Assembly: GCA_951799445.1 (NCBI GenBank) | Contig: OX637295.1 | Coordinates: forward strand, 8,928,001 to 8,992,000 | Direction of reading: 5' to 3' | Origin: Pseudisothecium myosuroides | Taxonomy: Eukaryota; Streptophyta; Bryopsida; Hypnales; Lembophyllaceae | Length of the DNA: 64,000 nucleotides | In this document: in pieces, positions 12,813 to 24,026 of the stretch | Numbering within the stretch: the stretch's first letter is position 1 | Layout: every line of letters starts with the position of its first letter | Translations under genes and position numbers: made by a program | Notes under the pieces: model-generated | Seen by the model: only the letters and a program-made list of their open reading frames with translations | Told to the model about the DNA's origin: nothing | The model's database searches: none

Positions 12813-13136
12813 CATTAGAGAAAATTTTGGGCCTCCAGAAGGCTGCTCCACAGCCCTCCAAGGTACCCTGAAATTTGGTTTTTGGGGGTTGAAAAAATCA
12901 TTTTCCCCCTATTCCCGCCCACTTGAAATTGCAGTGGCAATGGCGCAGGAACCGAGTTTAAAGAGTTCAAAATTTATTAAAAAAAACAAAAAATCCAAAA
13001 TCTGACTGTCTCGGCAAGCAACCAACTTGGCTGACTGCTCATTGCAGCATTTTTCCAGAGTGACAGACCAAGCTTTGAAATAGCTTGGTTTGTCACTCTG
13101 GAGTAGCCCTCCGGAGGGCTGAAATTTTCTCTAATG
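12813..13136. mobile_element. MITE with ends CATTAGAGAAAATTT
   Basis: Inverted ends CATTAGAGAAAATTT (left) and AAATTTTCTCTAATG (right), continued inward by CCTCCAGAAGG / CCCTCCGGAGGG, in the putative intron of the ATP synthase d fragment. No coding capacity. The target duplication is unclear. Confidence 0.65.
13055..13101. repeat. Strong hairpin, 20-base arms
   Basis: CCAGAGTGACAGACCAAGCT is followed after 7 bases by its near-perfect reverse complement AGCTTGGTTTGTCACTCTGG. It lies inside the MITE at 12813-13136 close to its right end. Confidence 0.8.
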
Positions 13137-13579
13137 ATTAACCCACCTTGCTAGAAGTGTTAGAGAACTTTATGTTAATCCGGTCATGTTTACCATGATG
13201 GCTTGTATAACGCAATGTCCTTCAGTCGCATTAGATTTTAGGAACAGTAAAATTGGAGTCTGCACTTAGGTCCTTGACACTCCGGGATTTAAATGGCATG
13301 TAGCAGCTTTGGACAGTCAGTTGTGGCATATTATGAGAAATGTGGAAAACTCTCTGTCGGTCCCCGCCTTGAGATGAATTAGGCACTGAAATGATGAAGC
13401 ACTACGTTTGATTTCAGGAAGGATTGTCCACGATAACAGTTGACGAATACTACTCCAAGCATCCGGCGTTGGGGGCCAAAATTGACGATGAGATCAGGAA
13501 CCACAATTGGGGTAAATCAATCGCTGGTGAAACTGCCAGGAGGCGTCACTGCGTCAGAGGTTCAGAGAAATTGGAGTAA

Positions 13580-14577
13580 GGAGAGGTCAATACTTTAGAA
13601 GTCTACTGTGAAGGAGAATTGTTGAAATCAGGGATCCTGGCTGACCTGCAGGCTGGGCCATGCGATCTGCTTTTAGAACTAGAAAATTCAAAGACTACCA
13701 TTCTCTGTACTGCTGTTGCTGGAGTCAGTGCGATTTCCAGTACTGTAAGAATTCAGAAAATACATTGAAGTTAACAAATGACTAGAATGAATAGCACATT
13801 GTCTGAGTTGAGTCTCGCATCTTTATGAGAGAAAGCAACTGATAATGCCACAGTACCCTTCTGGTGACAGTGAAGGGCAGGCCACTCTGCCTCTCTTTCA
13901 GAGCCCAGTTCTTATCAAAAACCAGTTTTGACGATAACAATTTTTTTTTATATGTTCACTAGGACACAAAACAGAACCAGTTGCATATACAGGTACTGTG
14001 TCGAGCTAAAGCACACTGCGATGCAATTCCAGGGCGGGTGCCTATTAACTTGAAGGGAATCTTCAGCCAAAGACGTCAATTAAACTTACATAAATGTACT
14101 TGAACGCAGCAGCAGCATCATCAACATGCATTCATGAAAGAAGAATCCATTTGTGTGGAGTCACATTGAAATGACCTCAACTAAGGTTTCTGTCAATGCA
14201 GCACAACATAAGATGCCATACTTTACGTGAAACCACCGCCTGGTAGGAGAACCCAGTTCCAGCAGCGTTGTAATTCAAACACCCTAAAATCTTGGACAAA
14301 GGTTACATATTGGTTATGAGAATGTATAGCACCATTAAAGCTTATGTTGGTTTTAATCATTGAAAAGAAACTGAACTTTCTGAACTTTTGCAAAACAAAA
14401 TCCGAATGATACAAAATCAGGTGCATTGGAATCACCTTTCAATTGTATCCAAGGGTAAGCAAAGAGTTGTTGGAATTACGGATTAAGTGATGTGAAAATG
14501 AGTCTCATTCTGAGAAATACCATGTTGAGCCACTATGTCACAAGAAATGTTACTTCCCCCCGAACGCCAACCAAAAT
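13580..14577. other. Intergenic, no gene seen
   Basis: Moderately AT-rich DNA downstream of the ATP synthase d fragment. It may include remnants of that locus. I see no further recognisable coding segment. Confidence 0.4.
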
Positions 14578-15518
14578 TTAACCCCTAAAGGACCGTTGTC
14601 CCTTCGGGGGACAAATGCGTTTTCGGGCAGGTACCTACAGGCTGAAATTTTCTTGTGATTTTTTGAAACTTTTTTTGGAAATAGAAAAACTGATAAGCTT
14701 TGTGGGAATATAATTTTTTTCACAATCGGTGCCCAGGAAAAAAAGTTATGACCAAATAAGCTCAAAACAGGGGACGGGGGGCAGCCCGGGCAGCAAAAAA
14801 AAATGGACAAAAATTTGAATTTTTTTTTTAATATTTTTTTTCTCATAGATTATATTTTTGTCTATCTAGAAAGCTTTGATTCATTTCATTTGGACATGTT
14901 ATGAGAAAGTTATGGACATTCTTGTTTTTCGGGCAGTTAGAGCATCTTTTTGAAAAAAATAACTTGTAGGATTCATTTCTGAATGCAATCTTTCAAATTT
15001 TTCATTTTTTATTTTTTTGCATGGTTTAGTTTAGTTTCTAGAACAATCTCACCATTGGGATTAGTGAATTTTAATTCCATATAAGAGATATTAATATTTT
15101 AGATTTTCCTTCTATCTCGTACCTACTTCTACTTAACAATTTTTTTAACAATGATAATTAAGTTTTTCTGAATTTCTTTTTTTCTCCTAGACTCTCAACT
15201 CAATTCTCCACTATAAAGATTTAAAGCTCAAAACTCTGTAGTGCAAAAATTTTAAATTAAAAATGTTTAAAGTCAAAAAATCTAGTCCCGCAATGTGCTG
15301 AAAAACTTGTTTTTTTCACTTTAAACACAGATATCTTGCAATCTGTGAGGTCAAAAATTCTGAAATTTTTTCCACACATTCTCATACTAGTTAGGTGTGA
15401 GATCCTACGGTTAGATTTGCAAAAAAAACATTTTTCATTTTTTTTTACTGTTTGCTATAGAAATGGCAGTTTTCAGTGTTTTTTGGTAGAAAAAAGGCCT
15501 CGGTCCTTTAGGGGTTAA
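14578..15518 (+). mobile_element. TTAA-flanked element, copy E3
   Basis: Complete copy: TTAACCCCTAAAGGACC at the left, GGTCCTTTAGGGGTTAA at the right, 941 bp. The subterminal hairpin TTGTCCCTTCGGGGGACAA is perfect with a TTCG-type loop. Its interior is very similar to E1 along its whole length, so the two are recent relatives. Confidence 0.85.
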
Positions 15519-15761
15519 TGTAAAAACTCCATAATGTTAAAGAAAGCTAGGATTGATGAGATACAACCATACCCTTCATATCTCATGTTTAGTTGCCACT
15601 TCAATAGAAATGGACTTCACAAATGATAGTTCATTTCATTGGATGTCCACCCAACAAGTAGTATTAGCTCTTTAATTATGTTGTGAATAACACTTGAGGT
15701 CTTCTATAACTTGTAAATGGGATGATTGTGCACACCAATCACAACATCATAGAGAATCTTT

Positions 15762-16090
15762 TTAACCCTTAAAGGACGGATTGGTGACCATAAAAATCAT
15801 TGCCTTGAAAAAATATCAAAGCACTCATTGGAAGTCAAACTACTATAGAAGACCTTCCCTTTCGACAACAAAATTCTGAGGATGAATAGTTGCACTTTTG
15901 TCCTATACAAAAGGATTCTCTATCATTCATCCGCCACAAAATATCTGCTACGTTGTTCATGGATGACCTCTCAATTGAGTTGAATAGGAATACATAACAC
16001 ATTAAAAGTAATCCCTGACACCGTGGGTTAGTAAAGTTGAGCTCAATTAAACAAGTTAGCTCCTCAAAGTCAATCGTGTTTATTGTCTTC
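15762..16090 (-). repeat. TTAA-tipped repeat with a coding-like remnant
   Basis: A TTAACCCTTAAAGGACGG tip at 15762 resembles one end of the TTAA elements. Reading leftward toward it, the minus strand has an 85-codon frame (16092 to 15835). Sequence related to the last part of this frame and its downstream flank recurs at 53705-53865 and 63440-63608, in both cases directly abutting a TTAA element. The protein family is not recognised. It may be part of a larger repeat. Confidence 0.4.
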
Positions 16091-16293
16091 ACATGTGTGT
16101 ATCAGAGCTCTAATTTGCTTGATTTACTTTGATAAGATGCCATTGCACTAAATAAACCTTGCCTGAATATAATACCAAAACAATGAGCACAACTAGGGAA
16201 GGCATGGAACATTGTTGGGAAAGGAAGCCATTCACGAATATATGAACCACCACAACCAGCTGCTTCAACGTGAAGGCACACGAGGTAGTACCG

Positions 16294-17559
16294 CTAATAC
16301 TTTTGAAGCAAACCTCCGTTGTAACTCTGAGATATCGCGGTAAATAAATGCTTGAGACCCAAGCTTTCGATCTCTTCATCCAGGTTTCCTTGGAGCATGG
16401 CAACCACACGGGCCATGTCAGGTCGTGTCGCTGCGACGCTGTGGATGCACAGAAACGCAATCCTGATGAACCTCATTGCCTCGATCTTTTCGGATGGTTG
16501 GAGATGCAGAGCCGGGTCGATGATCTCTTCGAAGTTTCCCCTCTGGAATAGGACAGCGGTTCTCCCTGGTTAGTAAATGAGTGAATTCATAGAAGCTATC
16601 AGTGATATTGCAAAGCATGCGCTTGCTGATGCGAACAAACTTACCCAAAGTTGTAGCCGGTCGAATATCCCTCCAAGTCTTCCAATCACAATCTGAAGAA
16701 GCACAACGCCAAAGTTATAGACATCCTCTTTCTCACTACCAGGTTCGGGCCGTGAACACTACCTCCAATACCCTGCAATCTTCGGCTCGAAGTTGGCGTC
16801 CAAAAAGATGGTACGCACGTTGATGGAACGACGAAAAGTCTTTGCTAGGGATTCAGTATGCAAGTAATGGATTCCATTGGCTACTCCCAGGCAAATGTTT
16901 CTCCGAACTGCCCAGGGCCAGAACGCCCGATCGTGACCTAGTACACAGTGTTCAAAGGTTTTGGAAAAGCTAAAATTAAAATCACTTCATTGTGACAAGC
17001 CATGAACAATACAAAAATACACTAATTCAGGAAGAAAAGTTATTGAACATTAAGTTTGAAGATCAGAACGTTAGTTTAAAAAAGTTCCATCTGACGTCTC
17101 ATGCTCACCCAAAATCGATCCTGCCAAAGTATAATTTGGCATGTACTCAAACACAAGTATCCGCTCGCCATTCTCGGAGCAGTATCCAACATACCCCATC
17201 AAATTCTTGTGCTGAAGTCCTGGCAATACCTTCAACCATATGTCGGGTGACAATAAATCACAATTATATTGTACCCTCTCCACTAAAACCACTTCCCTTG
17301 TGTCAACCATTTCACCCTTGTATACCTGCTCAAGCCACACATCACCAGTCATGATCAAAGTGCCCAAACATTAAACATATCAAATCGTTAACAATTTGAA
17401 GCACCGAAATGGGCGACGTACAAACTTCAATGTGAAAAAAACACTCCAAAAAAAATGGACACACCTTATCCAATCCAAACCTGTTGCCTTCATTAAATTC
17501 ATTTGTCATCTTCGTGATCTCTTTCAAACTGAAGTAACGAGGAACTTTGACCCCCACAG
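16294..17559 (-). pseudogene. Receptor-like-kinase-type domain, degenerate, four exons
   Basis: Exon A 17559-17465 encodes PRYFSLKEITKMTNEF, the usual lead-in to an RLK/RLCK kinase domain. Exon B 17325-17109 covers VYKGEM to LQHKNLMGYVGYC and LVFEYMPN. Exon C is about 16938-16645 and exon D 16542-16294 (FEEIIDPAL, RPDMARVVAMLQ, stop). Splice sites GTGTGT, GTGAGC and GTAAGT are good. It is not a working kinase: the VAVK lysine is replaced (VVLVER), HRD is RRS, and the DFG region reads AGYW followed by an in-frame TAG near 16762. The frame also slips by one base between exons B and C near 16920. There is no signal peptide, ectodomain or membrane segment. Exon A joins in phase to the TKL kinase upstream. 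Confidence 0.75.
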
Positions 17560-17750
17560 CTGCATATCACCGTAACGTAGAGGAGCCATCAATTTATAAT
17601 TCTATTCGTTTCATGCATTAATAATGAATCTAGCTCTAAACATTCACTACAATGCCAGAACAATAAATTTGTTGAACGATAGCTAATCCAGAAGAAATTT
17701 AAAACATCAAATATAAACCCAACTTGAAATATCAAATGAAGTTCATGCAA

Positions 17751-19187
17751 TTAGATTCCAGATGATAATAGCCCAAACCTACATGTCCTTAAAAGTCCAC
17801 ACTTCAAATGTCTCAATTCTGCACAAATGCGAACAAAATCTGGTCGTTTGCTTGGATCTGCGCTCCAGCATTCCTCGATCAATTTCCTCAATCTGAAAGG
17901 GCAAAGAGCTGGTAATGGTGGACGTCCACCATCTAATACCACCTTCCTTACTTCTCTCGGGCTTAGGGTTGAGAAAGGCACACCATTCCAAAACTATAGA
18001 CATCGCTTTTAAATGGATACTTGGGTCCCGCCTCTCCAACTTGACCATCATCATTTATCAGTGCCATCATTTCAGGAGCCATCCATCTGGTAGTGCCCAC
18101 GTTTTGAGTTTGCTGGGAATGCGTCATGCTCTTTTCCTTTGTTCTTGACAATCCAAAGTCTGCCACCTTGACTTGCACATGCTTGAAGCCTAATTCTCTC
18201 GCCTTTCCGGATTTCACTAAAATGTTAGTCGACTTTAAATCCCTGTGCACTATTCTCTTCTCATGCAAGTAAAGCGTACCTTCTGCTATTTGTAACAGGA
18301 GGACAAAAGCCTCCAAAATGCTAAAAGGAGAGTCATCATCTCCATACTCCTCCGACCTTTGTTCCATCAAAGTGGACAAATCTCCATCCATCAACTCCAT
18401 GATCAGGTGACTTTTGTTTCTATCTGTTGTGTACCAAAGTAACGATACAATATTTGGATGACTCAACCCTGCCAAGATTGACACCTCCTGCAAGAAGTCT
18501 GGATTACTCGGGCCATGGAAGGTCTTCTTCGCTACTTCAGTCCCTAGCCAAATTGATCTATACACAGTACCTGACGCACCTCTGCCCAGGCTCTCCATTT
18601 GTTTCAAGCTCTTCATGCTGAAGATAGAACCAACACCAGGTTCCAGCCTTGCACTTTTTAGTCTTCCAAGTAGAAATGTCGCCAATTGCCATTCTGTACT
18701 ACTTGACAAGCGCAGCCGAGTCACATCAATCAAAGCCACACATAGCTTCCTCTCATCTAGGTCACTCTTCTCTTTCACAATTTCAGCTTCAGCTTGGCGT
18801 AGATTTGTAACTTCAGATGGCGTCAAGCTTCTTGGTATCCATGAAAAGATAATTGCGCATAACTCCAAATTGAAACCCATTATTGCAACATGCTCCGACA
18901 CATTTGTCAACATGATGGCGTTTTGAATCCACTCATCTTTGTAACAGGCTTGGATGAAACCCTCTGCTTCCAATCCCATCAAAAGGAGCAACTTGAAAAT
19001 CTCTAGACATCCTATCATATCTTCAGGTGAAGCTGACGAGAAGTACCACGCGTTGATTTGTTCTATGATTGAATGTGCACTTTGCAAAGCAATAACTTGC
19101 CGGCTAGATATTTGCACTGTTCTTCGTTGAACTTTGCTGCAGTAAAAGAAAGCAATGAAAGCCGTTCAATACATTTTGTTGTATGCA
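17751..19187 (-). pseudogene. TKL/Raf-like protein kinase, copy 2 (two frameshifts)
   Basis: Close paralogue of the kinase at 1-1433. From about 19090 to 17982 it is open and keeps the glycine loop GRGASGTVY, EVAKKTF, HRDLKSTN, DFGLS and MAPEM. Two lesions are clear by comparison with copy 1: four bases are missing near 19090, separating the N-terminal segment (from ATG 19187) from the kinase frame, and 25 bases are missing at the junction near 17981, between CAC microhomologies, removing FEILTG and shifting the frame. The C-lobe continues in another frame (PFSTL to RPDFVRICAEL, 17981-17784). After a donor GTAGGT at 17782 the kinase-like exons at 17559 and below follow in phase. It is unlikely to make an active kinase. 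Confidence 0.8.
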
Positions 19188-20875
19188 TCAAGTAATGATC
19201 CGGCGTCTCAACAGCAACATCTGCGCAATCGAAAAAAGCATTTTGGTCCAATGGACCAACATCGAGTAAGAGATAGTTGCAAAGACAAACGAACCAAGCA
19301 AAATATAAACTTGGTCAGAAAGCAAAGAAATGTCACAAGCCCTACAATAGAATTCAAACGTTGGACAGCTTTCAGGTCCTCAGAAGATTACCACCGTCAG
19401 GGGCTACTGTCTTGAAAAACCTCGACCAAGTTTCCTTCCAGGTACTTCGCTCCATGATTCACAAAAGCCCTTGAACTGCATCCAATGCTAACGGGCTCCT
19501 TGCAACTGTCATGTGCCCACTTATGACGACATGCAAAATGGAAAACAGACCTTAGATCACAAGAAAGGAACGCCGCGTTGAACCACCAAAACCACATTAC
19601 AGGTGCACTCAACCTTCCAGGATAAAGCCATGAAGCTGAGACACTAAAAACTGCGCTTCTATATCGCATTAACTCGAGCATTTCCATTCTCTTGCACACT
19701 AGGGAGCCAACAAATTACTTCATAGACAAGGAACTGATATTTAAAACGCTCCAGTTGCAGACCTACAAATTCACTTTAATAACTGCCAACAAGCGATATC
19801 ACCTTCGCACGATCTCATTCCTCGTGTCGTAAGCTTCTTGCTAGCGTCACAATCACAACAGTAAATCTATTACTTACAATGAGAAGTGTATCACTTACAA
19901 AAATTTGCATTGACTCACAAGCCCAAGCAAACCAAAGCCGTCTTCCTGAGTCAAGCAAATAACGATTCTTACACCCGTAGAAAGACATTCATCAACTGTT
20001 TTCCACTCTAAGTCTGCCCAAAAACATGACGAACAGTCGGTAAGGAACCCCAAGATCTACATCCTGAGGTGCTGGTCTCTCACTCTGTCGATATTGCCAT
20101 CATGTGCAAAACACATCAGGAAACAAAAATTGTTGTATGAAGAGTAAAAGCACAAGTGACAGTATTCTACCATTCCAACATCCTAAATCGAAAATTACAA
20201 CTCCTACTACCCGCTGGACTAGAAGGCGCAAAGTGCCAAGAGCTGGTACACAGAAATGAAAAGCACATTCGAGACAATGCTTCATGCTAAAATCAACACA
20301 AGGCAGAGCTTCAACAAGATGTGATCAATGGTAAATTAGAAATTGCAAGAGGCATGAATATATAGCAACATACCGCGATCTGCCTCTAATGCTTCCAGAT
20401 GAATCGAAATTCATCGCAAGCAGCTGCACAGCTTCAGGTCCTAGTCCAATAATATAAACTTCATCCAAGATTGCACCACCAGTCGGAGGCTACAACCCTA
20501 TACCAAGAGGTACTCAGCAATTTCGATCCAGCCGTTGCCGCACACCTGTCTGATCTTCACACGCTCTCATTCCTCGTATAATGAACTTCATGGTAGCCTT
20601 ACAATCATGCCACAAAGATAAGTGCAGAAGGTGAAGTCAGAACCCTGCACTGAGGGCTAATTGTCGGTAAGAGAGACCTAGAACTGAGGCTCGACGTGGT
20701 GACCTCTCAATTTGGTCGCATCAAACCGTGAAACCCAAAATGAACAACAACAAGAGGCGCTTGACAGGTTCCTTCCATTCCAACATACTGATCCCTACTC
20801 CCACTCTCACCCAAAACTAAACTCATCCAAAAATTAAAACACCACAAACTGGAACACACGGAAGAGAGAACCATA
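17822..20875. repeat. Segmental duplication, copy 2
   Basis: Matches 1-3545 in the same orientation, lacking the internal duplication of copy 1. About 14 kb of unrelated DNA separates the two blocks within the window. Homology ends near 20875. Confidence 0.85.
19397..19699 (-). pseudogene. Copy-2 counterpart of the candidate kinase 5' exon
   Basis: Nearly the same as 1611-1955 but the initiating ATG is ATA and stops appear in the first part of the frame, leaving about 100 codons without an ATG at the matching place. This agrees with copy 2 being decayed if the copy-1 frame is coding. Confidence 0.35.
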
Positions 20876-22717
20876 CAGACATGGTTAATGCAGAGGAGCC
20901 AATTCCACGTAGACACGGCCATAAGGTTGTGAACCCTGTTGAGCTTTGGAATATTCCTACAGGAGAAGGTGACAGACACGGATGGATTCATGGAGGAAAA
21001 CGTCCAGAATCTGGGCAGCTACAGTATTGATTTACCATTTATACCATCTACCCCTATGGCCTCCACCTACTTTCGATGGGACATGCTCGGAGTGGTCTAC
21101 CTAAACGCTGAACTTCAGAGTGTATTGAGCGCCCTCCAGCGAATTTCTGGAAAATCTTGTGGTTTGTCAATTTTATGTGCATGATATGATCCATTGTTTT
21201 CAATTGAAAAATCGATGATCCATTGAAATATTCCAGTGTTTTCTCCGACGGTAAAGCACGGGGCAATAAGGGGGTCAATGCTCCCTGGCCAGTTTTGTAG
21301 TACCAGTCTCCCATTGGCGTAAATGTCGTCAAGGACCTAGAAAAGCTTGGAGATTGCTAGTGTCTAACCTCCATTAGCAATTTCCAAGCTTTTGCGTTTG
21401 CACCTTGATGTTTACACCAATGAAAGAGTTGGTCATAACGCTGGCTTAAAATTTTGGGATAATAAGGGTGGGTGGGTAAGGGAATCTCCCAGTAACCTAG
21501 TCTAATACCCCCTATTCGTCAATACGACGCACCATACATTCTTTTGTTCATTATCTACATTTCCTCTATCGGTAAACTGCAAGACAATGCACATTGATTT
21601 TCCTACCAATATGGATTGCGTCAGACATTGGAAGTAGAATCTTGGCGCAATTGCGAATTACTCATGAGACTAGAAAAAGGACCAGCATCCTATGTGACTT
21701 AATTCAATGCAAAAGTACAAAGACGCAGACATTAAAGGGCAATAGGAAATCGAAGTAACAGTAGAGAGAGACTACGTCGTTTGGAGAGGAAATGTGCACC
21801 TTGTCGGGGAGGAAGAACCTGGACATGTACCTCTCAAGTTAGCTCAAAATGTTTGCGGTTTCTATTATTAAATAAGCACAGCATACAAAGTATCAACCCA
21901 TCGTAGTTCCCTGTTTGAAAAGTCAAAATGGAGCGTCGAGAGGATTGAACTTCCGAAATCGCAGCATTTACAATTGAAAGAGCCGGCGCCCTCACGAAAA
22001 AGATAACAAAAGACACAAGGGAACAGTGAAGTCGAACATGCAGGCCAATCACAACAGCTGAGGGTTCAGCAATCATAGAACCAAAGAAAGCATTTACCTC
22101 TACAGAGACGCAGACTTCGGTGCGCACTTAAAACATGACGCTTGCTTTGACAGATAATTTTTTTTTATTTCAAATAAGTTCTCAAAGATTGACAGAGTAA
22201 GGCAGCTAAGGCAAAGTGACTAAAAATCTCACTTCCTTGAGTTTTTAATGAGCCGTATTCGACAAGGCCCATGAATCTCCCAACTTCTCTATCTACTGTA
22301 GTTCAATTGCACTACCTGAACACAGGAAGACAAGAATGAAGGTTCCTTGGTTAATTCTTTGATACCGAACAGAATCAAATCGAGTAGCTAAGAACATGAA
22401 ATTTTGCAATATCGCTACAACACGCTATTTTGGTTGATAATGACCACTACCGTATCACAGTGGCATTCCACACTTTGCGAACAGTGCGAACTATAACCTA
22501 TTTAACGCAAAGTCATGCCAAATCAGACATACTGTCACACAGTCACATTTGAAGAAAATGACACATTGGCTTGAGGAGCTCTTACTTGCTCAAAATGACC
22601 TCAACTTTGCAAAACAAGGTGTCAGAAATTACTTTTCATGCTAATTCTGAGAGCGCTCAAGAAAGGTTAAAGAGAATGTTTTGAACTTTTGGAGGCACTC
22701 TACCTCATCAGCTTGGC
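20876..22717. other. Intergenic, no gene recognised
   Basis: Moderate GC. It holds short ORFs on both strands (for example 20939-21184 plus and 21834-22127 minus) without recognisable domains. A short inverted pair CTTGGAGATTGCTAGTGTCT / ATTAGCAATTTCCAAGCTT lies near 21345-21395. The right part may include the 3' region of the NDUFA2 gene. Confidence 0.4.
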
Positions 22718-23752
22718 TTAATTGCCTTGTTTGACGAGCTTCTCCAACAGAGCATCGATTTGTTGCTCAGTCAAACCATTCAGCTCTACACTTCTCTCCA
22801 CGCCATTATCTGTTCACATTTACAGTATTGTCACAAGTGTTCACCCGAACTAACCAAAGCTTATAAAAAACCAGGCGCTTTTAGGGGTTTCTAGAGCAGG
22901 TAAACCTCCAACAATGATCTCAATTTCCAACATTAAAATGTAGCTCCTACAAAATCATCTCTAAAGAAAGAATTAGGGGTGGCACTGACCATAGCGAGCC
23001 CAAATGCGAGGCTGCACACCGCTGCACTCACGGATCAGAATAGGCAGCGTCGGGTTCAGAGCTTTCAAGTCAGCATAATTCCGCTGAATAAAATTCCTGC
23101 CAAGAAAAAACAGAAATCTCAATAAGCCAACAACCGAAACCACCTCATAACCCTTAGGCACCGAATCTACATGGTTTCCATAGCCATCAGAACGACAAAC
23201 CCTAAATTCACATTCAGAACAATAAAGTATGAGTGAGACTCTCCACAACCCAAAAATCCAGTAAATCCAGATTTATCTCGTAAAGAGTCCAAAATCCAAA
23301 AATAAACCCTAAAACCTAAAGAACAGCACACCCCTAACGAGCGCACCTACATTGCTTCCATAGCCAAACCCTGAAGTCAAATTCAGAATGACGGATCCTC
23401 TCCACAACCCGAACAATTACATAAAATCCAGATTAATCAAGCAAAGAGTCCAAAATCCAAAATAAACCCTAAAATCGAAAGAACATCACAACTCTAACGA
23501 GCGCACCTACATTGCTTCCATAGTCAAGCCGCGAATTCGAATTCCAAACGGAGAGATGACGGATCCTCTCCACAAGCCAAATTTTTTCCAAAAGAATCAA
23601 GGATAATTAAATAGAGAGTCTCAAAGCAAGAAGAAAGATGTGCATTGACTGATTTTATGGTAGTACCGAGTAACAGTGGACGCGGGAGAGGACTGGCAGC
23701 AGTGGATCCGAAGCTCCTGCACCACTTGCGACAGCTTCCCTCGCCACGACAT
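22718..23752 (-). CDS. NDUFA2: NADH dehydrogenase (ubiquinone) 1 alpha subcomplex subunit 2 (complex I B8), three exons
   Basis: Exons 23752-23667, 23096-22990 and 22809-22718 join with GT-AG sites (GTACTA, GTCAGT donors; TTGGCAG, GAACAG acceptors) and consistent phases to a 94-residue protein. It starts [16 protein letters not shown], continues [11 protein letters not shown], then [25 protein letters not shown], and ends with [14 protein letters not shown]. This matches the plant B8 subunit almost throughout (family length about 95-100 residues), including the two cysteines (C19 and the CQSS cysteine) of the N-terminal thioredoxin-like fold. It acts in the matrix arm of mitochondrial complex I. 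No lesions are seen, so it is probably functional. Intron 1 (23097-23666) carries tandem repeats. Confidence 0.92.
23161..23580. repeat. Imperfect tandem repeats in NDUFA2 intron 1
   Basis: Three units of roughly 160-180 bases. Landmarks are CACCTACATTGCTTCCATAG at 23344 and 23504 and a variant CTACATGGTTTCCATAG at 23166. The units share AAGAGTCCAAAATCCAAAA, AATAAACCCTAAAA and GGATCCTCTCCACAA. Confidence 0.75.
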
Positions 23753-24026
23753 GGTGTCTGTCGCTTCCGAATTTCAACACGAAAACAATTGAAGAAGTTG
23801 CCGAATCCACGCGACCAAAGCTTCGTCAAACTCTACAAAATGGGGACACATTCACCAAAGCTTTGCGAAAGGAGAGAGACGATGGAGAAGAAGTGAAGCA
23901 CTGACGGAATTATCCATCCAATTTATTTCATCTAAAATTCATCGAAATTTATTTCTTCATTAATTCAAATTAATTCAAATCACTCGGGCCTCTTTAATAT
24001 CACTTTCTGTAATATCACATTTACCC

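Larger units (their letters stand above)
12784..13579 (+). pseudogene. Fragment of mitochondrial ATP synthase subunit d (3' exons)
   Basis: After a good acceptor (TTTCAG, exon start 13418) the frame to 13579 encodes a segment with STITVDEYYSKHP and KIDDEIRNHNWG, matching the conserved C-terminus of plant mitochondrial F1Fo ATP synthase subunit d (peripheral stalk), which normally ends NDNWGY. Here the Tyr is replaced and a 21-residue unrelated tail follows. A short upstream piece at about 12786-12805 followed by GTACGT could be the preceding exon, joining in phase, but it has a stop just upstream and the rest of the gene is not found. I read it as a gene fragment whose putative intron was invaded by a MITE. 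Confidence 0.6.

Noticed and set aside
9229..15518. Reading the TTAA elements as PIF/Harbinger MITEs
   Set aside because: With a 3-bp duplication the flanks would be TTA left and TAA right, not a direct repeat; only TTAA (or a TA core with invariant neighbours) fits all copies.
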